A stretch of 64,000 nucleotides of DNA, taken from positions 62,001 through 126,000 of the forward strand of contig DEAU01000013.1 of NCBI GenBank assembly GCA_002348705.1, in the 5' to 3' direction. Position 1 is the first letter of the stretch. Every line of letters begins with the position of its first letter. Shown here piece by piece: positions 33,060-41,340 of this stretch. The notes beneath the pieces were generated by a model. It was given only the letters and a program-made list of their open reading frames with translations. It was not told where the DNA came from and ran no database searches. Made by a program: the position numbers and the translations under genes. The DNA comes from Candidatus Neomicrothrix sp. UBA2974 (lineage in GTDB: Bacteria; Actinomycetota; Acidimicrobiia; Acidimicrobiales; MedAcidi-G1).

Positions 33060-34252
33060 CGGTCGACCTCCGTCGCCGCAATGACCTCCATCGCAGGGCT
33101 GGTCCCCAGGGTCTGCAGGTAGGCCACTACATCATCGATCTGACTCTCGCTGAGGCCCATGGCCGGCATGCCCCGACGGCCCTCGGCATAGGCCGGTTTC
33201 TCGGCTGGAGCGTTCCGCAGCCAAGCCTCAAGTTGGGGACGGTTCAGAGAGCCGTCCGGCTCATACAGGTCAAATATGCCGCCGGCATATGTGGTTCGGC
33301 TCATGAAGTGGGTCAGATTCGGCGCAGCGTTGGATACAAGATCAGCTCCACCACCGTCGTTGATACCGTTAACTACGTGGCAACGGGCGCACTGACCCTC
33401 GAAAATAGCCTTGCCTCGTTGTGCCGCTGCGCCCACCGGTTCGGTAGCCGCCTGAGTCTGCTCGTCAATCCAGGCCTGAAAGTCAAGCGGGTCCATGGCA
33501 ACCGCCTGCATCTGCATCCGGGAGTGGCTAAGGCCACAGAACTCTGTGCATTGGCCGAAATAAAAGCCGGGTGTCTCCGCCTCAATCTTCCATGGCGAAA
33601 CTCGGTACGGCACGGCGTCGCGCTTGCCATTCAGAGCCGGAATCCAGAAACTGTGGATTACGTCCCGACTGGTTACCTGCAGCCCAACCTCCGAACCGGT
33701 CGGGATCACTAGTTGGTTGGCGGTAACGATATCTGCCGGCGGCAGATGACGCGGGTCGGAGAGGTCGACACCTTCGAGGCCATCGAAGTAGTAGCGGAAC
33801 TCCCACCACCACTGCTGCCCGACGACGACAACCTGCGGGTCCCAGGAAGTGCGCTCGCCATCCAAGTTGACAACGATGTCGTCACGATCCTCACTGTTGA
33901 TGTCAAAGTGTGTGAGAAGCGTAAAGACGGCAATCAGCGCCATGAGCACCGCCGGACCGACGGTCCAGCCGATTTCGGCCCGAAGGTGCCCGTGGACCTG
34001 GTCGGGGAACTCATCGGTGCTGTGATCATCCCGGAACTTCCACCAGATGACCGCCGTGGCACCAAAGATGATGACGAAGACGATGCCGGCAATCAGAAAT
34101 ACCGGGTCGGACAGGTCGTCGATCGCTCTCGATATCGGTCCCTGTGGCTTCAGGGTGTCCAGCGGTGCATCAGAGGCGCAACCCGTCAGGACAGCTAGGC
34201 CGCCAAAGACAAGAGCGGTAAACCGCCGAGGACGCATGAGCTTTCGGATCAA
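33056..34252 (-). CDS. ctaC: Cytochrome c oxidase subunit II with fused cytochrome c domain
   Basis: A 398-residue subunit II of a caa3-type oxidase. Lipobox at Cys25 (VLTGC), two membrane helices (about 50-72 and 95-115), then the CuA domain with ligands His200, Cys235, Glu237, Cys239, His243 and Met246 (CTEFCGLSHSRM). A cytochrome c domain follows, with Cys288-x-x-Cys291-His292 (CARCH) and a probable axial Met in RRGMPAMG. The gene can start at TTG 34252 (TTGA overlap with the upstream stop) or ATG 34237; the latter gives MRPRRFTALVF as signal start. Electrons enter here from cytochrome c or the bc1-type complex. Confidence 0.95.
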   Translation of the reverse strand: MIRKLMRPRRFTALVFGGLAVLTGCASDAPLDTLKPQGPISRAIDDLSDPVFLIAGIVFVIIFGATAVIWWKFRDDHSTDEFPDQVHGHLRAEIGWTVGPAVLMALIAVFTLLTHFDINSEDRDDIVVNLDGERTSWDPQVVVVGQQWWWEFRYYFDGLEGVDLSDPRHLPPADIVTANQLVIPTGSEVGLQVTSRDVIHSFWIPALNGKRDAVPYRVSPWKIEAETPGFYFGQCTEFCGLSHSRMQMQAVAMDPLDFQAWIDEQTQAATEPVGAAAQRGKAIFEGQCARCHVVNGINDGGGADLVSNAAPNLTHFMSRTTYAGGIFDLYEPDGSLNRPQLEAWLRNAPAEKPAYAEGRRGMPAMGLSESQIDDVVAYLQTLGTSPAMEVIAATEVDR

Positions 34253-35040
34253 TGGTCCGCCTCCACGTGGGTGTCGTCGTGGTGCGCGTCACCGCCCTTG
34301 TGGTGGAACTCCCGCTCACCGCTGACCGCTGTCACGATGCCGAGGACCAAAATCGCTACACAGCCCGCAAAGAGGATCCCACGAACAGCCACCCGAGGAA
34401 GTTCAGGCCGTTGACTGATCAGGATGGCGGCACCGAAGATGACTAGGCCGACAACTGTGGCAACCCAGACGGCTCCAGTGACAGAGGAGGCCAGCAGAAT
34501 CCGGGACACGGCCAGCACGAGAACGCCCACGCCGATTGTTCCAAGTACTGGGATTTCGATGGGACGCATCAAGTTCTCGCGGGCAGCGGTATTGACCGCG
34601 TGATCTCCGGATACCTTCTCCGACCAATTTGTCATCGTCCACTCGACGGCGATAGCCGCCACGATGCACAGACCAATCACGAAGATCGCTGGGTGGACAA
34701 CAAGGCCGACGCCGATCGAGCCAACGCCCAGAGCACCGAAGATCGGCCATAGTGAGTTGCCGACCTCGATCTGTGCCTCGGGTGCATCTTCAAGGCCGAG
34801 AACCTCGGCCTGTGCCTCAGCATCGGCGTCGCGAAAGGCCACAGCTACCAGACCGAAGAGAGCAAGCACACCGGCTGAAAATACGAGAATGGTGTACGAG
34901 ACATGGTTGCCTACTCCACCCTTCCAACCAAGTGAGATCGGTCCAGTCTCAGTAGCTCCGGAGGTGTATCCGGCGAAAACTGCGGCAAAAACAGCGGCGA
35001 GGAAGAGACCGAACCAGAGTTTGAACCCGGTGGTGAGCAT
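34249..35040 (-). CDS. CtaF-like membrane protein with C-terminal extension and His-rich tail
   Basis: A 263-residue polytopic protein. The first half follows the layout of actinobacterial cytochrome c oxidase subunit 4 (CtaF): a helix pair (FKLWFGLFLAAVFAAVFAGY and SYTILVFSAGVLALFGLVAV), an acidic loop, then NSLWPIFGALGVGSIGVGL and a second helix with AVEWTMTNWSE. CtaF proteins stop here (about 140 residues); this one continues with three more helices and ends in EFHHKGGDAHHDDTHVEADH, a likely metal-binding tail. It is directly coupled to ctaC (overlap of four bases) and follows a COX III-like gene. The CtaF relation is my reading of the S-x-WP pattern, not a search result. Confidence 0.6.
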   Translation of the reverse strand: MLTTGFKLWFGLFLAAVFAAVFAGYTSGATETGPISLGWKGGVGNHVSYTILVFSAGVLALFGLVAVAFRDADAEAQAEVLGLEDAPEAQIEVGNSLWPIFGALGVGSIGVGLVVHPAIFVIGLCIVAAIAVEWTMTNWSEKVSGDHAVNTAARENLMRPIEIPVLGTIGVGVLVLAVSRILLASSVTGAVWVATVVGLVIFGAAILISQRPELPRVAVRGILFAGCVAILVLGIVTAVSGEREFHHKGGDAHHDDTHVEADH

Positions 35041-35056
35041 GTCGATTCCCCTGCGC

Positions 35057-35635
35057 CTACTTGGCGATGTAAATGCCGATCCAAATGACCGAGTAAACGG
35101 CCACCGCGGCATACCAGTAGAGGGCTGCAGCCGACACGAGATCGCGGTGTCGACTGGTGTCCTGGCCTCCAAGCGCCCGAAGAAGCAGAAGGCCTAACCA
35201 CAACACGCCAACGGCCACCATCACCATATGCGAGCCAACGATGGTGAAAAGCAGCGTCGCTGCCTCACTGGCGTCAATTGGCAGTCCCATGTCCTTGAAG
35301 TAAAAGACCGTCTGATTGATCATGGCGACGCCGAGCACCGCAGTCAGTGCCATGGCGAGTATGGCGTGAATCCTGTCGTCGTTCAGAACGGCGTGAACTG
35401 CCCACCCGATCGTGATAGCCGACATAGCCATGGTGGCCATATTCATGCCACCGGGCACCAACTGAATGGCCCCCTCGGGATACCACTGGCTGCCCCAGGC
35501 CATGGCGTCGGCACGGATTGAGAAGTACAAAGCGAACAGGCAACCGAAGTACATGATGACGCAGCCCGTGCCAAACGCCGACGCGACCACCAATGTTCGC
35601 GGCCGGGTCGGCGGAGCTGGGATGGTGGTTGCCAT
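35057..35635 (-). CDS. Second cytochrome c oxidase subunit III-like protein
   Basis: A 192-residue membrane protein with about five hydrophobic segments. The pattern MATTIPAPPTRPRTLVVASAFGTGCVIMYFGCLFALYFSIR and later LLFTIVGSHMVMVAVGVLWLGLLLLRALGG fits the heme-copper oxidase subunit III family, including the conserved His in the 'SHM' helix. It is distinct from the other subunit III gene at 30.5-31.1 kb and not a recent duplicate. Its ATG overlaps the stop of the COX I-like gene by one base (TGATG), so the two products are likely made together. Confidence 0.8.
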   Translation of the reverse strand: MATTIPAPPTRPRTLVVASAFGTGCVIMYFGCLFALYFSIRADAMAWGSQWYPEGAIQLVPGGMNMATMAMSAITIGWAVHAVLNDDRIHAILAMALTAVLGVAMINQTVFYFKDMGLPIDASEAATLLFTIVGSHMVMVAVGVLWLGLLLLRALGGQDTSRHRDLVSAAALYWYAAVAVYSVIWIGIYIAK

Positions 35636-37119
35636 CAGGTTGCACCCTTCTGGTTAGCAGCAGTATGCAGGCTGCCGACCAGCATCCAGAGAGCTAGACC
35701 CCCAAGCAGGACCAGCGAACCCAGCATGGAGACAACATTTAGACCGTCGACACCCGAACCCGGGTTGCCGGCAGTGGAAAGATCAACGCCAGTGAAGTCC
35801 GACTGGTCGAGCAGGCCACTGAATAGGTCGGCCACACCGGCCAAGATCGTTCCTCCGGCGACAGCTAGGCCTCCGAGAAGGAACAGGCCAGGGCGACGAC
35901 CCTTTGGCCCGACCATCTCCTCACCCCAGTGGTAAAAACCGGCACCGATGCCCAAAATGCTCGCGCCCAACACCAGAGAGAAGTGCGCTCCGGTTACCGA
36001 GGTCTCTAGCAATTCCAGGGGGGCGACAACCCGGATGGCACCTACAGCGGTGCCAGCCAGTACGAGCAGGGCGGCCAGCAGGGCACAAACAGTCTCGGCC
36101 GGGGGTTTGGAACCAAGGTTGGCGGCACCGCGGCGCAACGTATCGGCCAGACCGCCAACGATGGCCAGAGCAACTGGGACGATAGCGAAGGCAGCCACCA
36201 CCGACAGGGCCTCCTCGGCAATCGGTGTTCCAGGCGTATCAAAGAAGGTCTGGGCAAAAGCACCGAACGATAGAAAGCCGAAGGCAGCCGTCGCCACCAG
36301 CAGCACATCGCGATTGGCCTGGTCAACTCGGGCGGTCGCTTCGACAACGTCAAGGGCGATGCCCAGCACTGGAAGAGCCAGTACATAGATCGCTGGGTGG
36401 GTAAACATCCATGAAACCTGCTCCCAGATGGCGTCCTCGGCACCGAAACGCAAAGCCGGACGACCTCGAAGGTCCACATAGGCCAACACGGTGTTAGCGG
36501 CAAGGACTGGCAACATCCCCATCCAGACCGTGGCGGCCACCAGAACGGTCCAGGCTGTGAATGGCAGGTCTCGCAAACCCATACCCGCCCTGCGACCGGA
36601 GACGATGGTCGTCACGACGCAGACCGAGGCCAGAAGCAATCCTCCGATCACGAGCAGGATTCCCATGATCGTGAGTGCCGTAGCCTGCCGTTGACCACCA
36701 CCGCCAGGCGTACCTAGGCCGCCGTCGACTAGAAAGCCGACGACTGTCATGCCTGCGCCGATTAGCCAGATCCAGCAAGCCATGGCAGCAGCTCGCGGAA
36801 AGATCAGCAGACCACCGCACTGGCGGGGTACCACTGTGGTAGCCAAAGCCATCAGGGCAGGAAGCGCACCGAGGAGAACAAAGGCCACCCGGTGGGCTGA
36901 CCAGAACTGAAAGAGCCCGTCAGCGCCACTAAAGATGTTGGCCGACGCGAGGTCAAGGCGCTCTATCCCAACGAGAAAGCTAGCCACAGCCCCAACCAGC
37001 ACAGCGGTCATGCCCCCAAAACCCCAGATTCGCGACAGAACAAGAGGGTCGGAAGTGGTGATGGCCTGCTCCAAGGCGGTCGAACCGGAATCGGAGGCGG
37101 CGGTGTCGGTCGTCGTCAT
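35635..37119 (-). CDS. Degenerate COX I-like membrane protein (several metal ligands lost)
   Basis: A 494-residue membrane protein with about a dozen hydrophobic segments that can be aligned by eye with CtaD of the same locus. His76 (AHRVAFVLL) matches the helix II heme a ligand of MHGVTMVFL; His241 (HPAIY) matches the CuB His of HPEVY, with Glu replaced by Ala; GFLSFGAFAQTFF (281-293) matches GFMGWGVWAHHMF, so the CuB His-His pair is Gln290-Thr291; AHFSLV (378-383) matches AHFHYV, so the a3 ligand His379 stays but the second heme a ligand is Ser381. Oxygen reduction is unlikely. ATG start at 37119 is followed by coupled COX III-like and CtaF-like genes. Confidence 0.8.
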   Translation of the reverse strand: MTTTDTAASDSGSTALEQAITTSDPLVLSRIWGFGGMTAVLVGAVASFLVGIERLDLASANIFSGADGLFQFWSAHRVAFVLLGALPALMALATTVVPRQCGGLLIFPRAAAMACWIWLIGAGMTVVGFLVDGGLGTPGGGGQRQATALTIMGILLVIGGLLLASVCVVTTIVSGRRAGMGLRDLPFTAWTVLVAATVWMGMLPVLAANTVLAYVDLRGRPALRFGAEDAIWEQVSWMFTHPAIYVLALPVLGIALDVVEATARVDQANRDVLLVATAAFGFLSFGAFAQTFFDTPGTPIAEEALSVVAAFAIVPVALAIVGGLADTLRRGAANLGSKPPAETVCALLAALLVLAGTAVGAIRVVAPLELLETSVTGAHFSLVLGASILGIGAGFYHWGEEMVGPKGRRPGLFLLGGLAVAGGTILAGVADLFSGLLDQSDFTGVDLSTAGNPGSGVDGLNVVSMLGSLVLLGGLALWMLVGSLHTAANQKGAT

Positions 37120-37318
37120 CGATACTTCTCGGGTCAGCGGGCGGTTGCAGTGCCCTCGTCGAAAGATCCGAGCACCCTCGGACCAGACGAGGCTAGGCGG
37201 ATCAGCGGTGATTCCGACGCTCGCACGTAAGGCGAATCTAGTCGGCGCGATGCCTGTCGCCAGACCTGAGACGAGAAAAGCCTGAGACTCGAGTGCACCG
37301 TGATGACGTCCATGATCC

Positions 37319-38191
37319 TCACACGAGAACATCCACCACCATGGCGGCGAAGAGAAGCGTCACATAGGTGATGGACCATGAGAAAAGCCTCATGGCAGTG
37401 CGCTCGCCTGGGTCCCTCCGAACAGCCTCGACGAGGACCCCGAAGGCAAGACCTAGGACCAAAGCCGACCCCAAATACACCCAGCCCATACCGGCCACCG
37501 GCGAGAAGAGGAGGGTCAGGCCCACCAAGACCACCGTGTACAGGGTCATCATTCTTACGGTCTCACCAAGACTGGTCACAGAAGGGAGCATCGGCACCTC
37601 AGCGGCGGTGTAGTCGTCCCGGTACTTGATGGCAAGCGCCCAGAAGTGCGGCGGTGTCCAAAAGAAGATGACTAGAAACAAGACCACTGGCGCCCAGTCG
37701 AGCTCTCCGGTCACCGCAGCCCATCCCACAAGAACAGGCACGGCACCAGCTGCTCCCCCGATCACAATGTTCTGTGTCGATGACCGCTTCAACCAGAGGG
37801 TGTAGACGAAGACATAGAACAGGGTGGCTGAGACGGCTAGCACGGCGCTCAGAGTGTTCACAGTGACTAGGAGCCATACAAAGGCCACGACCTCCATTGA
37901 CACGGCGAAAACCAGCGCGGCCTGAGAAGACATCAGGCCTCGGACCAAGGGACGATGCATGGTCCGCTCCATCAGGGCATCGATGTCTCGATCCACGACC
38001 ATGTTGACGGCGTTGGCCCCGCCGGCGGCGAGCGTTCCACCCACCACCGTGGCGACCATCAGCCAAACCGATGGCACCCCTCCCTCGGCAACGAACATGG
38101 TGGGGACGGTGGTCACGAGCAGGAGCTCAATAATTCGTGGCTTGGTAAGCGCCACATAGCCCGCCAACCTCTCGCGACGGGAAAAGGTCAT
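37319..38191 (-). CDS. ctaB: Protoheme IX farnesyltransferase (heme O synthase)
   Basis: A 290-residue UbiA-family prenyltransferase that adds farnesyl to heme b to make heme O. The first Asp-rich motif is NMVVDRDIDALMERT within the NAVNMVVDRDID block, the second is YRDDYTAAEVPMLP, and WTPPHFWALAIKYRDDY is diagnostic for CtaB. I chose the ATG at 38191 (MTFSRRERLAGY); a longer start at 38245 is possible. It lies upstream of the COX I-like gene, in the same direction, with a 199-base gap in which I see no gene or clear promoter. Confidence 0.95.
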   Translation of the reverse strand: MTFSRRERLAGYVALTKPRIIELLLVTTVPTMFVAEGGVPSVWLMVATVVGGTLAAGGANAVNMVVDRDIDALMERTMHRPLVRGLMSSQAALVFAVSMEVVAFVWLLVTVNTLSAVLAVSATLFYVFVYTLWLKRSSTQNIVIGGAAGAVPVLVGWAAVTGELDWAPVVLFLVIFFWTPPHFWALAIKYRDDYTAAEVPMLPSVTSLGETVRMMTLYTVVLVGLTLLFSPVAGMGWVYLGSALVLGLAFGVLVEAVRRDPGERTAMRLFSWSITYVTLLFAAMVVDVLV

Positions 38192-38301
38192 TCCGTCAAC
38201 TTCTTGTTCTTGGGGCCCGGCGAATCGGGAAGAGTCGGCGCGCATCGACGGTCAGGCTAGGAGGAAGCCGCGGTCGATCAGACTGCCCGATGGCGAACAG
38301 G

Positions 38302-39144
38302 TCAACTGAGTAGCCAGTCGGCCGGCATTGGGCTATCGGTAAAGAGCCGTTGCTGGAAACGACGCATCCCAGCCAACCAGCGGTCGACATCATCACCCTT
38401 GCGACGGACGTACTCGGCAACATCCGGGTGCGGCAAGACATGGAAGCGTCCATCGGCCAGCGCCTCAACCACGGTGTCGGCTAACTCGGCGGCGGTAAGC
38501 ACTCCATCAACCGAGGCTGCTCCTGAGGGCCCGGCCCCAGGTATTAGTTCAGCTGTTGGACTGTTTGCCGTGATGTTTGTGTCCACTGCTTGCGGACAAA
38601 GTACCGACACCCCGATACCTAGGTCTCCGTAGGTAATGCTGATCCATTCGGCCAACGAAACCGCAGAGTTCTTGGTAATCGAGTAGTGAAGCGAGCCAAT
38701 CTGAGTCAGGAGACCAGCTGCTGATGAGGTGTTGAGCAGGTGACCGCCGCCGTTGGCAACCATGTGCGGTATGGCGTACCGGGCGGCATATAGGTGAGCC
38801 ATGACGTGAACGTCGAACATCCGGCGTAGTTCTTCGTCAGGAGCCTCTAGGCCTCCTACAGTGACATAGCCGGCATTCGACACCATTAGGTCGAGCCGAC
38901 CGTGCCGATCAACCGTTCCGTCCACAAGGTCGCGAACCGCCGCCTCTTCGGACACATCACAGCCCACTGCCTCGACAACAGTGGGCCCACCGGCTAGACG
39001 GGCAGCGAGTGCCTCCACCCCTACCACGTCACGATCAGCGGCCACCACTGCTACCGCCCCCTCAACCGAAAACCGCTCAACCAGGGCTTCTCCAATGCCA
39101 CTGGCTGCGCCGGTCACGACGGCTACCGAACCCTTCAGGTGCAT
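38302..39144 (-). CDS. SDR family oxidoreductase
   Basis: A 280-residue classical short-chain dehydrogenase. TGAASGIG at residues 11-18, VSNAG in place of the usual NNAG, NTSSAAG with the catalytic Ser, and HYSITK with Tyr-x3-Lys. The C-terminal third is longer than FabG-type SDRs and has a basic/aromatic tail (RWLAGMRRFQQRLF), similar to the tails of the two SDR domains at 2.3-4.0 kb. It sits between ctaB and ctaA, whose ordinary adjacency it interrupts; no relation to heme synthesis is evident. Confidence 0.88.
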   Translation of the reverse strand: MHLKGSVAVVTGAASGIGEALVERFSVEGAVAVVAADRDVVGVEALAARLAGGPTVVEAVGCDVSEEAAVRDLVDGTVDRHGRLDLMVSNAGYVTVGGLEAPDEELRRMFDVHVMAHLYAARYAIPHMVANGGGHLLNTSSAAGLLTQIGSLHYSITKNSAVSLAEWISITYGDLGIGVSVLCPQAVDTNITANSPTAELIPGAGPSGAASVDGVLTAAELADTVVEALADGRFHVLPHPDVAEYVRRKGDDVDRWLAGMRRFQQRLFTDSPMPADWLLS

Positions 39145-39232
39145 AGCCCTGGATGCAGGTACCCGGTTATTTGAAGGTCCTGATTCACTGACGTCGGTTC
39201 CATGGCGAGCGAGCCTACGTACCCTGACGGAC

Positions 39233-40165
39233 GTGACTGTGGTTACGCGTGAGCGTTGGCTCCCTTTAACCCCCGATGGCTACCGTCGAATCTGCGGAAT
39301 CGCCCTACTCCTCCTCACCGGGATCGTGGTCTCGGGGGCCGCGGTCCGCCTATCCGGATCTGGTCTTGGCTGTTCGGATTGGCCGACTTGCGAGCAGGAC
39401 CAGTTCATCCCCGAAGCCAACCTCCACGGGTGGATCGAGTTCGGCAATCGCCTTGTCACCGGTCTTGTCTCGCTAGCCGTTGTCGCTGCAGTTCTTGGTT
39501 CCTTAGCTCGCCGGCCAAAACGTCGCGACCTTCTCCGATGGTCATGGGGTCTAGTAGCAGGTGTCGTCGGGCAGGTAGTTCTCGGCGGAATTGTGGTCCT
39601 CAACCATCTGAACCCTTGGCTAGTCCTCGGACACTTCGCACTATCAATGGTGCTGGTATGGAACGCTGTGGTCCTCCACCATCTGGCAGGCGACCACGAC
39701 CGCCCGAAGTTTGTCGCTCCGCCTATCTTGAGGCATCTCAGTGGGTGGCTCAGCGGCTTAGCCATGGTCGTCCTGGCCACTGGAACTCTGGTCACCGGTT
39801 CGGGTCCGCATACCGGCAGCCGCGATGAACCGGTCCCCCGACTGCCCTTTACTGTCCGCGAGGTAGCTCAGGTCCATGGTTCCAGTGTCGTGGTCCTGAT
39901 ACTCCTCGCCGGTGCCATATTTCTCTCTGCCCGTCGCCATGGTGGCAACCCGACACTTAGCCGCGCCGTGAATTGGCTGATCATCATCGTGGCCGCCCAA
40001 GCAACAGTGGGTTGGACGCAGTACTTCACAGGTGTCCCTGCAGTGTTGGTTGGCCTCCATGTGGCGGGTGCTACCGCCCTCTGGATGACCGTCGTCAGGT
40101 TGAGGCTGGTAGTGACCGACAGCCGCGGTCCTTGCACGACTGCTGGAACCCGGAGGCCGATGTGA
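39233..40165 (+). CDS. ctaA: Heme A synthase (CtaA/COX15 family)
   Basis: A 310-residue eight-helix membrane enzyme that converts heme O to heme A for the oxidase encoded nearby. Typical stretches are [19 protein letters not shown] (external Cys pair), the [13 protein letters not shown] helix, [21 protein letters not shown], and [12 protein letters not shown] with [11 protein letters not shown] in the second half. The EFxxH site of Bacillus CtaA reads EFGNR here, so the histidine is Asn; I believe this is usual in actinobacterial CtaA. GTG start at 39233 (or 39239). The stop overlaps the clpS start by GTGA. Confidence 0.92.
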   Translation: MTVVTRERWLPLTPDGYRRICGIALLLLTGIVVSGAAVRLSGSGLGCSDWPTCEQDQFIPEANLHGWIEFGNRLVTGLVSLAVVAAVLGSLARRPKRRDLLRWSWGLVAGVVGQVVLGGIVVLNHLNPWLVLGHFALSMVLVWNAVVLHHLAGDHDRPKFVAPPILRHLSGWLSGLAMVVLATGTLVTGSGPHTGSRDEPVPRLPFTVREVAQVHGSSVVVLILLAGAIFLSARRHGGNPTLSRAVNWLIIIVAAQATVGWTQYFTGVPAVLVGLHVAGATALWMTVVRLRLVVTDSRGPCTTAGTRRPM

Positions 40166-40467
40166 ACGCTGCGCTGTCGATAACTGAGACCCCGGACATC
40201 GACGTCGACAGTCGGGAAGAGACGTCAACAGAGTCACCTTGGATCGTGCTCGTTTGGAACGATCCGATCAACCTCATGTCGTACGTTTCGTTCGTCTTCC
40301 AAAAACTCTTCGGCTACTCGAAGGCAGAGGCTGACCGGCTGATGCTGGACGTACACCACAAGGGACGAGCCGTTGTATCCAGTGGTACCCGCGAAAAGGC
40401 AGAGATGGATGTCTTCCGACTTCACGAGCATGGCTTGTGGGCCACACTTCAGCGAGACGACCGGTGA
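40162..40467 (+). CDS. clpS: ATP-dependent Clp protease adaptor protein
   Basis: A 101-residue ClpS adaptor that delivers N-degron substrates to ClpA/ClpC-ClpP. Core motifs: [27 protein letters not shown], with the NDP substrate-pocket residues, then [21 protein letters not shown]. The N-terminal 30 residues are acidic and disordered. GTG start in a GTGA overlap with ctaA. The next gene, DUF2017, is its regular actinobacterial neighbour. Confidence 0.94.
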   Translation: MNAALSITETPDIDVDSREETSTESPWIVLVWNDPINLMSYVSFVFQKLFGYSKAEADRLMLDVHHKGRAVVSSGTREKAEMDVFRLHEHGLWATLQRDDR

Positions 40468-40480
40468 TCGGAACCCGAAA

Positions 40481-40951
40481 GTGATTTTCCGCCGCCGAAG
40501 GGCCGAGGCGTTTAGTCGGGATGGAGACCGGATCCACGTGCTCCTCGAATCGGATGAACGCGAGTTAGTCGCCGAATTAGCCCGACAGTTCCATTCCGTC
40601 GTAGCAGCCGACGAGGACCCTGACCTCACGCGTCTATACCCGATCGCCTACGTGGGCGATTGTGCGCGCCAAACTGACTACGCCGACCTAGTCCACGAGG
40701 ATCTTGTCCGGACCCGACTAGAAGCCGCCGATACCGTGGTGATTACCTCACAATCCGACTCGCTGGACGACGGACAACTCGATGCTTGGATGCAGGTATT
40801 GAACGGGTTGCGCCTACTGCTGGGCACGCGACTCGACATCTCCGAAGAGGACGGTTTCGACCCCGAAGCGGTCGACGCTCCCCAACGTGCGTTGTTGGCA
40901 TGGTTGGGGTTCCTTCTAGAAGAAGCCGTTGGGGCAGCGTCCGATAGGTGA
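40481..40951 (+). CDS. DUF2017 family protein
   Basis: A 156-residue protein of the actinobacterial DUF2017 family, regularly found next to clpS. Recognisable stretches are the basic start VIFRRRRAEAF, the ELVAELARQF helix and WMQVLNGLRLLLGTRLDI. The GTG start at 40481 lies 13 bases after the clpS stop. Function is not established; the conserved pairing suggests a role with the Clp system or its substrates. Confidence 0.85.
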   Translation: MIFRRRRAEAFSRDGDRIHVLLESDERELVAELARQFHSVVAADEDPDLTRLYPIAYVGDCARQTDYADLVHEDLVRTRLEAADTVVITSQSDSLDDGQLDAWMQVLNGLRLLLGTRLDISEEDGFDPEAVDAPQRALLAWLGFLLEEAVGAASDR

Positions 40952-41001
40952 CGCGTCCACTAGGGCCTCTGGTATCGTGACCCCGCTCTCAGCGAGGTCC
41001 G

Positions 41002-41074
41002 GCCCCCATCGTCCAGCGGCCTAGGACGCCTGCCTTTCACGCAGGTAACACGGGTTCGAATCCCGTTGGGGGTG
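41002..41074 (+). tRNA. tRNA-Glu (anticodon TTC)
   Basis: Cloverleaf with acceptor GCCCCCA pairing with TGGGGGT (G-T closing pair), anticodon stem-loop CCTGC-CTTTCAC-GCAGG, and T arm ACGGG-TTCGAAT-CCCGT. Discriminator G. No encoded CCA. Confidence 0.94.
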
Positions 41075-41106
41075 CTAAAGGCGCCCGATCCCAGTCGGGC
41101 CACCGG

Positions 41107-41181
41107 GGTCCTGTGGTGCAGTTTGGAGTGCACGCCGGCCTGTCAAGCCGGAGGTCGCGGGTTCAAATCCCGTCAGGACCG
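41107..41181 (+). tRNA. tRNA-Asp (anticodon GTC)
   Basis: Acceptor GGTCCTG pairs with CAGGACC; anticodon loop CTGTCAA flanked by CCGGC/GCCGG; T arm CGGG-TTCAAAT-CCCG; discriminator G. No encoded CCA. A small hairpin GCCCGA/TCGGGC lies between it and tRNA-Glu. Confidence 0.94.
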
Positions 41182-41216
41182 CCACCGTCGCCCGCCCTCC
41201 GGGGTAGGCGGTGCAA

Positions 41217-41289
41217 GGTCGGGTAGCTCAGTTGGAAGAGCACTCGCCTGAAAAGCGAGGGGTCCCCGGATCGACGCCGGGCCCGACCA
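41217..41289 (+). tRNA. tRNA-Phe (anticodon GAA)
   Basis: Acceptor GGTCGGG pairs with CCCGACC; D arm GCTC-AGTTGGAA-GAGC; anticodon stem-loop CTCGC-CTGAAAA-GCGAG; T arm CCCGG-ATCGACG-CCGGG; discriminator A. Position 54 of the T loop is A rather than the near-universal T. No encoded CCA. Confidence 0.92.
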
Positions 41290-41296
41290 CAACAAG

Positions 41297-41320
41297 AGGC
41301 CCGCCCGTTAGGGCGGGCCT
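41297..41320. terminator. Hairpin after the tRNA cluster
   Basis: AGGCCCGCCC and GGGCGGGCCT form a perfect 10-base stem with a GTTA loop, 7 bases after the tRNA-Phe gene and 20 bases from the stop of the convergent membrane protein gene. There is no T-run, so termination is likely by stem strength, and may serve both directions. Confidence 0.65.
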
Positions 41321-41340
41321 CACCATCTCTCAAGCAGCGA

